A DNA stretch of 64,000 bases from Nitrospirota bacterium. GTDB taxonomy: Bacteria; Nitrospirota; Thermodesulfovibrionia; Thermodesulfovibrionales; UBA1546. This document shows, piece after piece, positions 1-7,373 of this stretch; position 1 is the stretch's first letter; the number at the start of each line of letters is the position of its first letter. The translations under genes and the position numbers were made by a program. The notes under the pieces were generated by a model that saw only the letters and a list, made by a program, of their open reading frames with translations, was not told where the DNA came from and did not search any database. The stretch covers positions 79,235 to 143,234 of the forward strand of contig WPIF01000008.1 in assembly GCA_009773185.1 (NCBI GenBank). The letters run 5' to 3'.

Positions 1-404
1 GTATTATTTATTTACTTCTTTTAATAGGGTGCACGACACATATTGACTATTTGTATCAATTCCATATTGCTGGCACCGTCGTAGGTTTTAAAAATGAAAC
101 TCCTACTGAGAAGGTAGAGATACTTTTTGTAGATACAGGTTTTATCCCAGTTAAAGGAGATAAGAAAATAATACATAAAATTGGACTAAGCGGAGAAGAT
201 GGAAATTTTGATTTGACTTTCGATTATTGGTGGGGATATAAAAAAACATTCTATACCACAAAGCCTAAAGAGACGTTCGATCTGATATTTAAGAAGGAAG
301 GTTTTGAGGAAAAAATTATTTCGTATGATTCAAAAGCACTGCCACAAAAAGATAATGTCATTCAGGTTGGCGTAGGCAAGATATATTTGGTGCCTAAAAA
401 ATAA
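1..404 (+). CDS. Lipoprotein, 5' end cut by window edge
   Basis: The frame is open from the first bases to a stop at 402-404. Before the first possible start inside the window (TTG 51) the frame reads Leu-Leu-Leu-Ile-Gly-Cys, a lipobox at about 15-32, so the real start lies outside the window and the protein is a lipoprotein. The mature part is about 125 residues, polar and beta-rich, and starts with a stretch (HIAGTVVGF) like the opening of carboxypeptidase-regulatory or transthyretin-like folds. That fold is only a guess. The function is unknown. The gene is AT-rich like the other genes of this accessory patch. Confidence 0.7.
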   Translation, partial: IIYLLLLIGCTTHIDYLYQFHIAGTVVGFKNETPTEKVEILFVDTGFIPVKGDKKIIHKIGLSGEDGNFDLTFDYWWGYKKTFYTTKPKETFDLIFKKEGFEEKIISYDSKALPQKDNVIQVGVGKIYLVPKK

Positions 405-418
405 ATAAACCGAAAAGA

Positions 419-450
419 GGACAGAACAAAAAAGGGGACAGGCTACTTTT
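419..450 (+). repeat. Left REP-like inverted repeat
   Basis: This 32-bp copy matches the reverse complement of 1141-1170, with a two-base insertion (GA) near its outer end. It lies just upstream of the transposase start. Confidence 0.8.
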
Positions 451-472
451 AGGATAGGAATGGATAAAAAAA

Positions 473-1141
473 ATGCCGAGAGTTGTTAGAGGATTAGCTG
501 ATAACTATGTGTATCACATTATCAACAGGGGAAATGGAAGGCAAGAGGTTTTCCATAAAGAAAAGGATTACGAGGCATTCATTGATATTATGAAAGAGGC
601 AAAAGAAAGATACTCTGTAAAACTGTTTTCATACTGCTTAATGCCGAATCATTTTCATATGGTTGTAATGCCTGAGCGTGGAGATGAGTTAAGCAAATGT
701 ATGCAGTGGTTGATGACAAGCCATGTCAGACGATATCACAGGCACTATGGAAGCAGCGGCCATATATGGCAGGGGAGATTTAAGAGTTTTATAGTACAAA
801 AAGATTCACATCTGCTGATGGCCATGAGGTATGTTGAAGGCAATCCATTAAGAGCCGGATTGGTAAGCTCTGCTAAAGAATGGCCGTGGTCGTCGCATCG
901 AGAAATGATTGGAGGAAAGAAAAACATTCTGGCAGGGGAAGTCCCGTTAGACTTACCTGAAAACTGGGAAAGATACATAGATGAACCATTGACATATAAA
1001 GAGTTGGAAAGGGTCAGACAGAGTGTTGTCAGGCAATCGCCATATGGGAAGCCCGATTGGCAGACAAAGGTGTGCAAGGAGCTGGGTTTAGAGTCTACTT
1101 TGAATCCAAAAGGCAGACCAAAAAAGGAGAAAAAGGCATGA
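473..1141 (+). CDS. REP-associated tyrosine transposase (RAYT, Y1/IS200-like)
   Basis: This 222-residue single-strand transposase belongs to the TnpA_REP family. The N-terminus (RGLADNYVYHIINRGN) and the HUH metal motif in LMPNHFHMVV are typical. The segment MRYVEGNPLRAGLV carries the expected catalytic tyrosine followed by the Asn-Pro/Ala-Gly signature, and GHIWQGRFKS is another family hallmark. The basic C-terminal tail is usual for the group. Such proteins nick and process REP hairpins as single-stranded DNA. The matching inverted repeats on both sides support a functional unit. The length is normal and no frameshift is visible. Confidence 0.93.
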   Translation: MPRVVRGLADNYVYHIINRGNGRQEVFHKEKDYEAFIDIMKEAKERYSVKLFSYCLMPNHFHMVVMPERGDELSKCMQWLMTSHVRRYHRHYGSSGHIWQGRFKSFIVQKDSHLLMAMRYVEGNPLRAGLVSSAKEWPWSSHREMIGGKKNILAGEVPLDLPENWERYIDEPLTYKELERVRQSVVRQSPYGKPDWQTKVCKELGLESTLNPKGRPKKEKKA

Positions 1142-1170
1142 AAAGTAGCCTGTCCCCTTTTTTGTTGTCC
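1141..1170 (-). repeat. Right REP-like inverted repeat
   Basis: The reverse complement of the left end begins on the last base of the transposase stop codon. A further, partly repeated copy of the tail (TTTTTTGTTCT) follows to about 1182. Confidence 0.8.
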
Positions 1171-1207
1171 TTTTTTGTTCTCTATTGGCACCAGTAGGGA
1201 TATAAAA

Positions 1208-2302
1208 TTGATTTCTATATCTTATACTATTAAGAACATTGTTCTTTTCCCGATTCGGCTGGCTTCAGCGTTGCTGTGGTTTTTGTGGTCCATGTTTTTT
1301 GATTTTGCTGCACTTTATCCTGGTTGTGCGCCAATTTTCTGGGACAATGATCGCTATGTGTTCTATTTGAGGAGAAAAGGATTTTTCACATATTGTGTCG
1401 TTATGTATGAGTTGCGGTCTCAAGATTATGAAATTGTTTATCAGAGTAAATTTCCTATACAAAAGTTTCGTTTAAATAATAACGAACTACTATGCGGCTA
1501 TTATATAAAAGGTGAGATTCGCTATATAATAATCAACGTAAAAGACCGAACAAGCCGGTCTGTATCAAGTTTTGCAACCGTTGTCCGCAATTGTTATGCA
1601 CTTTTACCGACAAGTATCGGTGTTATTTCATACCACAAACTTTGTGCTAACGCGGTGTGCCATCGACAAATTATCATGACTACCAATTCCGGCCAGGAAG
1701 TATTAGAAAACTATATTGAGGATGAGATGCTTCGTTCACCTTCTTTCTCTAATGACGAACGTTTCTTTTCTTATTCGACAGTAAAGGGTATTTATATCGG
1801 TATTGTGTCAACTAAAAAACAACTGTTCTTTCCAGAGGGGGAGTCCTTTGTTTATAACTGGGATAACAATGGGAACATGCTGGCTTACAGTATAAAAAAT
1901 GGTAATTTTTTAGTGCTAAATCCATCGGATTCTCAACGAAAGGAAATTAAACTGCCGAATGAATTTGCAAATCAGCGGGTTTTTGTTGCTGCAATATCAC
2001 CGAAGGGCAATCTTATTGCTTATAGCATGGAGAAGAATATTCGGGGTAGTGCAAAAGATATTTTTCTAGTGTTGCAATCAGCCTCCTCAAATCATTATAA
2101 AGTGCTTGCAAAAAAAGCCCGTATTTTCGACATTAAATGGTCAGAGAATGAAAAATACCTATCTATTGCAGGCGTGGATAAACGTGATCTATTTGATATC
2201 AGCTATGGATACAAGATGAGAAATGCCACAAATCATGATAAAGAGATTATTGACATTGACGGAAACATAATTATGCAATCATCTAAGGTTAGACTATCGT
2301 GA
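1208..2302 (+). CDS. Membrane-anchored beta-propeller-like protein, unknown function
   Basis: The start is uncertain. I chose TTG 1208 because AGGGA lies seven bases upstream, but the frame is open further up to TTG 1175, inside the transposase end. The N-terminus has one hydrophobic segment (roughly residues 10-35). The rest is beta-rich with repeated short blocks such as FSNDERFFSYS, YNWDNNGNMLAYS, ISPKGNLIAYSM and WSENEKYLSIAG. Their D/N-G-N-x-[LI]-[AS]-Y pattern resembles WD40/TolB-type propeller blades. No catalytic motif is visible. The transposase element directly abuts the 5' side, so the native start or promoter may have been lost. Confidence 0.65.
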   Translation: MISISYTIKNIVLFPIRLASALLWFLWSMFFDFAALYPGCAPIFWDNDRYVFYLRRKGFFTYCVVMYELRSQDYEIVYQSKFPIQKFRLNNNELLCGYYIKGEIRYIIINVKDRTSRSVSSFATVVRNCYALLPTSIGVISYHKLCANAVCHRQIIMTTNSGQEVLENYIEDEMLRSPSFSNDERFFSYSTVKGIYIGIVSTKKQLFFPEGESFVYNWDNNGNMLAYSIKNGNFLVLNPSDSQRKEIKLPNEFANQRVFVAAISPKGNLIAYSMEKNIRGSAKDIFLVLQSASSNHYKVLAKKARIFDIKWSENEKYLSIAGVDKRDLFDISYGYKMRNATNHDKEIIDIDGNIIMQSSKVRLS

Positions 2303-2341
2303 AGTCATTTTATACAGGTAAAAAAGAGCAGACTGATTTAT

Positions 2342-3100
2342 ATGTTGTCCACAATGATTACAAATAAATTGCTTAAAATAGGATTTTTAACGCCTTTACT
2401 AGTTATTGTTATCAATACAGTAGCTTTTTGTAATGGCGATCAACAGGATAAATTGTGGTATAAGCATGCAGCAGAATATATTAAAGCTGATGAAATAATG
2501 ATTCAAAATGCAATTGAAAAAAAAGAAACTTTTCTTGAAGATTATGACTTGAGAGATGTGGCAACGTTAAAGCTAATTAACGCGCCTTCACCAACAATAT
2601 CTGTATTGGAAAAACTATTGAAATCTAAGAATGCTCAGGATAGAAAGGTTGCACTTGTTAATATAATGGTAAGGAATATTTATTCTGAGAATTTATTCAA
2701 AACAATTTTAGGGGGATACGATACTAATGATGATTTCTTCATCAGGTTCTATAGATATAGATGTTTTAAGTTTTTGGGCAAAGATAAGATCAGGCACTTC
2801 GAAGATAAGTTTCTTATTCTTTTGTCTTTAGAAAATAATGGTTCAATTATAATAAGCGCAATGCCGACTTTAATAGAGATAGAGCCTTCAAAAGTAATTC
2901 CCTTTTTTGTTCAATATTTTAAAAGTAGCGATAGGGGACTCAGGTTAGCATCGTATGTTTATTTAAAGAGAATGGGAGAAGGATATTTAAATGACGTCAA
3001 GAGCATTTTGGAAAAAGAAAATGCAGTTGAAGCACTAAATTTTATTAAAGAAGCAGAATCAGGGAAGAAACCAAGCCAGAGGAATGAAAAAGAAAAGTAA
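2342..3100 (+). CDS. Secreted helical-repeat (HEAT-like) protein
   Basis: This 252-residue protein has an N-terminal signal-like segment (about residues 10-30) and then a mostly helical body. Phrases such as PTISVLEKLLKSKNAQDRKVAL, IISAMPTLIEIEPSKVIPFF and SSDRGLRLASYVYLKRM look like HEAT-type repeats used for protein binding. No enzymatic motif is visible. The 3' end overlaps the next gene by 17 bases, so the two are probably co-transcribed. The specific role is unknown. Confidence 0.65.
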   Translation: MLSTMITNKLLKIGFLTPLLVIVINTVAFCNGDQQDKLWYKHAAEYIKADEIMIQNAIEKKETFLEDYDLRDVATLKLINAPSPTISVLEKLLKSKNAQDRKVALVNIMVRNIYSENLFKTILGGYDTNDDFFIRFYRYRCFKFLGKDKIRHFEDKFLILLSLENNGSIIISAMPTLIEIEPSKVIPFFVQYFKSSDRGLRLASYVYLKRMGEGYLNDVKSILEKENAVEALNFIKEAESGKKPSQRNEKEK

Positions 3101-3362
3101 AAAAGGACAGCTTGATCAACTGAGGGAAATGGCAGATACAATGCAACAAGCAATATTTTTTAGCGTAGTTATTATTCTTGGCAGTGGAGGGGCTCTTTTC
3201 CTATCGATCCCAGAAAAAGTTAGAAATAGACTCTCAAATTCAAAGAGTATTCATATCAGATTAATTGGCGTCTTAATGATCATGATTGCTATTGCAATAG
3301 TTATTCAACAGATGACGATAAGCTCATTAATTCACATAATTAGTGGTCTAAAAAATAAATGA
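3084..3362 (+). CDS. Small protein with two membrane segments, unknown
   Basis: This 92-residue protein starts at an ATG just after GAGGA, inside the 3' end of the preceding gene. A lysine-rich N-terminus is followed by hydrophobic stretches at roughly residues 23-45 and 62-88. No family is recognised. The overlap with the HEAT-like secreted protein suggests the pair works together. Confidence 0.55.
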   Translation: MKKKSKKGQLDQLREMADTMQQAIFFSVVIILGSGGALFLSIPEKVRNRLSNSKSIHIRLIGVLMIMIAIAIVIQQMTISSLIHIISGLKNK

Positions 3363-3376
3363 TGCGGAATAGAAAG

Positions 3377-3535
3377 ATGAAACAATTACAGAGAATCTTA
3401 CTAATGCGGAGGCTATGTGCCTATCTGCTGGTTTTGAAATATATTCAATTAACCTCAGACAGAAGGCATCAATACGAATATGACAATAACGGCAATTTGG
3501 TAAAAAAAGAACAAAAAAGGGGACAGGCTGATTAA
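3377..3535 (+). pseudogene. RHS/YD-repeat-like fragment ending in a REP sequence
   Basis: A 52-codon frame contains RRHQYEYDNNGNLVKKE, which fits one RHS/YD repeat (YDxxGNL). It then runs straight into the REP-like core at 3509-3529, which supplies the last codons and the stop. Upstream residues show no RHS character. This looks like the scrap of a larger RHS gene interrupted by a REP insertion. It may not be translated. Confidence 0.4.
3509..3529 (+). repeat. Solitary REP-like core
   Basis: This 21-bp sequence is identical to 424-444 of the left end of the transposase element, 3.1 kb away. It is not part of an inverted pair here. Confidence 0.7.
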
Positions 3536-3664
3536 ATGAGTAGAAAGAATAGGGACAGCGATTGTTAAAAAATAATTTGATGAGATGAACGAGATGATAT
3601 ATAATACAAAAGGCAAAATTATGGAATTTATTGTGAATAGTTAATTTAAACTTAGAGGAGCGAT

Positions 3665-4153
3665 ATGAGACATACAATCTCTGTTTTGGTTGAGAACAAA
3701 TTCGGAGTGCTTTCGAGGATATCAGGACTCTTCAGCGGAAGAGGGTATAACATTGAGAGCCTCTCTGTAGGGGAAACCATTGACCCGCAGATATCCATTA
3801 TGACGATAGTGACAACCGGAGATGACTGGGTCATAGAGCAGATTACGAAACAGCTTAATAAGCTTATTGACGTCATAAAAGTCACTGACATGACAGAGCT
3901 TGACCATGTTGAGCGCGAGATGGTTTTATTGAAGGTTTCGCCAAAGCAGGAGAATAAGGCAGAGGTGCTTAATCTTACAGAGATATTCAGGGGCAGGATA
4001 GTTGATTCAAGCCAGAAGACATACACCATTGAAATTACTGGCAATGAAAAGAAAATAGAGGCCTTTGTTGAGCTTATGAGGCCTATGGGCATAAAAGAGT
4101 TTGTAAGAACCGGAAAAGTTGCCATCACGAGAGAGGGTGTAAAAAAGAAATAA
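3665..4153 (+). CDS. ilvH: Acetolactate synthase small (regulatory) subunit
   Basis: This 162-residue subunit activates the catalytic subunit (IlvB/IlvI) and confers valine feedback inhibition in branched-chain amino-acid synthesis. The N-terminal ACT domain (about residues 3-75) has the classic opening [22 protein letters not shown] and the [10 protein letters not shown] segment; the C-terminal ALS_ss domain follows. The length is typical. A GAGGAGCG ribosome site precedes the ATG. The catalytic gene, usually directly upstream, is absent. Instead an accessory patch with a transposase lies there, so the operon may have been split. Confidence 0.95.
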   Translation: MRHTISVLVENKFGVLSRISGLFSGRGYNIESLSVGETIDPQISIMTIVTTGDDWVIEQITKQLNKLIDVIKVTDMTELDHVEREMVLLKVSPKQENKAEVLNLTEIFRGRIVDSSQKTYTIEITGNEKKIEAFVELMRPMGIKEFVRTGKVAITREGVKKK

Positions 4154-4155
4154 AA

Positions 4156-5112
4156 GTGAAATCCTTTTTCAGTATTGCCCCGCACAACTCCGGCATTGCC
4201 TTGCTGATGACCTTGTGGGTTCTTGTTATGTTGAGCGTTATAGCAATGAGTTTTTCGTTTTCAACCAGATGGGGCAATGCAAGCACGAGAAATTTCAAGG
4301 AAGAAACAAAGGCATATTATCTTGCCATGTCAGGGTATCAGGAGGCGGTGGGCTATCTGTTGTCGGACAAGGATAACATGGTTGACTATATTGATGCCGA
4401 CGGCAACCTGTATATTGATAAGGATACAAAGCCTGTAACCGGCAAGCGGGCAACAGATGAGGCAGAGCTTGAAATAAAGATAACGGATGAGGGCTCGAAA
4501 GTAAATATAAATTTTGCCGACGGGCCGAGGCTTAAAAAGGTCCTTGACTATGCCGGGATGCCGCCTGATTCACAGCAGGAAATCGTAGATTGTATAATGG
4601 ATTGGAGAGATGCTGATAAGGACCATCATCTTTCAGGGGCAGAGGATGATTATTATGAATCCCTTGACCCTCCGTATAAGGCTAAAAACCGCAACCTTGA
4701 CAGCGTAGAGGAACTTTTGCTTGTGAAAGGATTCAAGCCGGAGTATCTTTACGGGTCTAAAGATATCAGGCCGATGTATGACCTGATTACAACCTCAGGA
4801 GATGGCAGCATTAATATAAATACTGTTTCCAGAGACGTTCTGGAGATGATGGGTACAGGCAGTGATGTAATTGACGCGATATTTAAGCAGAGGACAAGAG
4901 AGATTGGAGGCGCCAGACAGATACCTGTAAACCTTGCCCCGGGCCTTTACCGGACCGTATCCTATGACTTCAGGATAGAGATAACAGCAGCCATGAAGGG
5001 AAACAGGCAGGCAGTTAAAATAACGTCCATAGTGAGAAGGGTCCCTGCGCTTAAGGGATTCGACATGCAGACTGTTTACTGGAGGGAGAAGATTGAGAAT
5101 CGCAGGGGTTAA
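4156..5112 (+). CDS. gspK: Type II secretion minor pseudopilin GspK
   Basis: This 318-residue protein starts at GTG 4156, two bases after ilvH. Residues 10-32 are a prepilin-type N-terminus (SGIALLMTLWVLVMLSVIAM), which the prepilin peptidase would cleave. The globular part includes the GspK signatures DEGSKVNINFAD, IVDCIMDWRDADKDHHLSGAEDDYY (acidic, calcium-binding type) and a helix-hairpin-helix-like SVEELLLVKGF. GspK caps the pseudopilus with GspI and GspJ. Those partners, and GspE, F and G, are not in the window. The gene overlaps gspL by 20 bases. Confidence 0.9.
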   Translation: MKSFFSIAPHNSGIALLMTLWVLVMLSVIAMSFSFSTRWGNASTRNFKEETKAYYLAMSGYQEAVGYLLSDKDNMVDYIDADGNLYIDKDTKPVTGKRATDEAELEIKITDEGSKVNINFADGPRLKKVLDYAGMPPDSQQEIVDCIMDWRDADKDHHLSGAEDDYYESLDPPYKAKNRNLDSVEELLLVKGFKPEYLYGSKDIRPMYDLITTSGDGSININTVSRDVLEMMGTGSDVIDAIFKQRTREIGGARQIPVNLAPGLYRTVSYDFRIEITAAMKGNRQAVKITSIVRRVPALKGFDMQTVYWREKIENRRG

Positions 5113-6352
5113 TTTAGAAGATTCTTTTTTAAGCGTCTCTATTGTTGACAAAAAAATAGGAATCATAAAACCTCTTAAATCAGAGGATATAAAGCTGCCC
5201 CTGCCAGGGCAGGAGAGGACATCAGCCTTTAAAGAGGCCTTCCGCAGATTAAAGGAAGACTATAAGGCTGACAGCCTGGTTATTGGATTAAATTTCAGCA
5301 GTTTTTCCCATAATTTTATTGATATGCCTTCCTTGTCAAAGGCTGACATGAAAAATGCCATCCTGTATGAATTGGAAAAATACCTGCCGCTGCCGCCTGA
5401 GGAGTATATCTATGATTTCGCGGTTATCTCAAAAATACAAAACAGGATGCGAACGCTTGTCCTGTCAATACGAAAGGACAAGCTTAACGGATTATTTGAC
5501 GCTGCCAGGGATTCCGGATTAGAGCTTGCGGGCGTAAGGTGTTCCTTCATGGAGGGCCTGAATGAATTTATTGCATCAGGCAAAGGCAAAGATGCAGTTT
5601 TTATATATACAGCTGAGGATGCATATTGCCTTGCAGCGCTGAAGGAGCAGATGCCTGTTCTGTTTAAGGCTGTCCCGAAGGGAAAGGACGCCGCGTCTGA
5701 ACTTGAAAGCCTTGCCGCATCTATTGGCGGGGACATATATATTTCCGGACATCCGGCTACTGATGTGTTAAATAAGCTGAATGCAAAGACCTTTGCCCTG
5801 TCTCCGGCAAATGCAATTGCCCTCTCTGCCCTGAAAAAGTCAAAGGTTGAAATGAATTTTATGCCGGCAGGTCTTCTGTCTGTAAAGAAAGACTATTATC
5901 CTTATGCAATAGGCGCAATGACAGCGTTGGCAGTTGCGATATTCTTTTTCACTGAAATATATTCTTATTACAAGGATTATTCCGCATTGAGCAATACCGA
6001 AAAGAAAATAGAACAGATTAAAAACAGGGCGTCAGGCCCGCTTGAGACAAGGAAAAAGATGGAAACCATTTATGAAAAGCGAAGGTTGCTGCATGAATTC
6101 CAGGGGAAAAGAAATCTTAATATAAGAGTGCTGACTGAATTGAGCAGGGTCTTGCCGAAAGATGTGTGGCTCACCGGCATGTCTGTTGATGAAAAGGGCA
6201 AGGTAGATATGGAAGGGTTTGCAAAAAGAGCTGCAGGCATTATAGAGCCTCTCAGCAAATCGAAACTTTTCAGAAAAGTTGAGTTTGTATCGCCGATCCT
6301 GCCACAGGACGGCCAGGAAAAGTTTTCGATAAGGCTGGAGATTGCAGGGTGA
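5093..6352 (+). CDS. gspL: Type II secretion GspL/PilM-like inner-membrane protein
   Basis: This 419-residue protein starts at TTG 5093, preceded by GGAGGG. The first ~250 residues form an actin-like/PilM cytoplasmic domain. A single membrane segment lies at about residues 265-290 (YAIGAMTALAVAIFFFTEIY), followed by a coiled coil and a ferredoxin-like periplasmic domain (DVWLTGMSVDEKGKVDMEG) as in GspL or PilN. It would connect the assembly ATPase to GspM and GspC. It sits between gspK and gspM with overlaps on both sides, showing tight coupling. Confidence 0.85.
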   Translation: MRIAGVNLEDSFLSVSIVDKKIGIIKPLKSEDIKLPLPGQERTSAFKEAFRRLKEDYKADSLVIGLNFSSFSHNFIDMPSLSKADMKNAILYELEKYLPLPPEEYIYDFAVISKIQNRMRTLVLSIRKDKLNGLFDAARDSGLELAGVRCSFMEGLNEFIASGKGKDAVFIYTAEDAYCLAALKEQMPVLFKAVPKGKDAASELESLAASIGGDIYISGHPATDVLNKLNAKTFALSPANAIALSALKKSKVEMNFMPAGLLSVKKDYYPYAIGAMTALAVAIFFFTEIYSYYKDYSALSNTEKKIEQIKNRASGPLETRKKMETIYEKRRLLHEFQGKRNLNIRVLTELSRVLPKDVWLTGMSVDEKGKVDMEGFAKRAAGIIEPLSKSKLFRKVEFVSPILPQDGQEKFSIRLEIAG

Positions 6353-6879
6353 AAAAATCAGTTATTGTATCGGCTATTATAATGGCAATAATTGCCGTGC
6401 ATGTTTTTTTTGTAATGCCGCTTGCAGGAAAAAGAGCTGAAATGAAAGAGTTGCTCCAGGTAAAATACGCTTCGCTCCGGAAATACGAGACATTTCTTAA
6501 AAGTACAGGGAACGCAGAAACTGAGCTTGATGCTGCAGTAAAGGAAGTCGAGGCCCTGGAGGCAAATGCTTTTCAGGATAAAAACGAGTCCCTTGCCTTT
6601 GCAAAAATGCAGGGCTATGTGCAGGACATGGCTGAAAAATCAGGGATTAAAATACTCTCAATTAAGCCTTTGTCTGTGGTAAAGTATAAACACTATGCTG
6701 ACCTCCCGATTCAGCTCGAAGCCAGCGGAGGAATAATCCAGCTTGGTGAGTTTTTGAAGCAGACAGACGCAAGCAAGCAGCTTATCAGGATAGACAGGTT
6801 AAGCATAGGCGTGATGAATATACAGACGCCCGGAGAATTGAAAATAAGGATTCAGGTTTCAGGGCTGATGAAGGTATGA
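6349..6879 (+). CDS. gspM: Type II secretion GspM/PilO-like protein
   Basis: This 176-residue protein starts at GTG 6349, overlapping the gspL stop by four bases. It has one N-terminal membrane segment (residues 4-24), a coiled-coil stretch (about 28-80) and a small alpha/beta domain ending in IDRLSIGVMNIQTPGELKIR, the usual GspM/PilO layout. It would dimerise with GspL in the inner-membrane platform. The name rests mainly on topology and position, because sequence conservation in this family is low. Confidence 0.78.
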   Translation: MKKSVIVSAIIMAIIAVHVFFVMPLAGKRAEMKELLQVKYASLRKYETFLKSTGNAETELDAAVKEVEALEANAFQDKNESLAFAKMQGYVQDMAEKSGIKILSIKPLSVVKYKHYADLPIQLEASGGIIQLGEFLKQTDASKQLIRIDRLSIGVMNIQTPGELKIRIQVSGLMKV

Positions 6880-7370
6880 TAATACGGTGGGTTATAATAG
6901 TATTTTTGTGTCTTGCTGTTTTAGTTTTATCTGTTGATATGTATAAAGAGGCAATAATATACAATCCCCTGGAGAGTGTTGAGATTAGCGGCAGGGAGGC
7001 TGCAAATAACGGCAAAAAAGCATTGCAGGTTTTTGAGGCGGCATGGGGCAGGGAAATAGTGGATAACAATTTATTCAGTTCCACCAGAAGCCCTGTACAG
7101 CCGAAACCCCAGCAGCCCCAGGGCAAGGCTGCAGAACCGCCCAAAAGGCCGGATATGAATCTTAAGGGGATTATCCTGGACCAGTTCGGAGAATATGTTG
7201 CCTATATAGAGAAAGACAAGGCCAAGGCTGTTGCTGCAAGAAAAGGCGACAGGCTCGATGATGTGGATGTCCTGGATGTTCAGCAGAAGAGTGTCGAGTT
7301 GAGATGGAATGAAGAAAATATATTATTGAGCCTTGAGAGAATAAAGACTATAAAAAACCGAGGTAAATAG
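6876..7370 (+). CDS. gspC: Type II secretion GspC-like (homology-region) protein
   Basis: This 164-residue protein starts at ATG 6876, overlapping gspM by four bases. It has an N-terminal membrane anchor (residues 2-20), a proline/glutamine-rich linker (about 72-92) and a C-terminal HR-type domain (MNLKGIILDQFGEYVAYIE). GspC links the inner-membrane platform to the secretin. No PDZ domain is present, so it resembles the short PDZ-less GspC or PilP proteins. The secretin gene follows after only three bases. Confidence 0.75.
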   Translation: MIIRWVIIVFLCLAVLVLSVDMYKEAIIYNPLESVEISGREAANNGKKALQVFEAAWGREIVDNNLFSSTRSPVQPKPQQPQGKAAEPPKRPDMNLKGIILDQFGEYVAYIEKDKAKAVAARKGDRLDDVDVLDVQQKSVELRWNEENILLSLERIKTIKNRGK

Positions 7371-7373
7371 ACG

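Larger units (their letters stand above)
419..1170 (+). mobile_element. REP-associated transposase element with inverted ends
   Basis: The segment consists of one Y1 transposase gene between inverted repeats. The left copy (419-450) and the right copy (1141-1170) are identical on opposite strands except for two extra bases on the left. The core reads AACAAAAAAGGGGACAGGCT. Solitary copies of the core occur at 3509-3529 and, shortened, at 30132-30144, as expected for REP sequences mobilised or maintained by a RAYT protein. No target-site duplication was found. Confidence 0.75.

Noticed and set aside
745..1191. Open frame opposite the transposase
   Set aside because: It runs antisense through conserved transposase codons and its start lies in the inverted repeat.
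3591..3645. Short frame just before ilvH
   Set aside because: Eighteen codons without a ribosome site or a match; treated as non-coding relic sequence.
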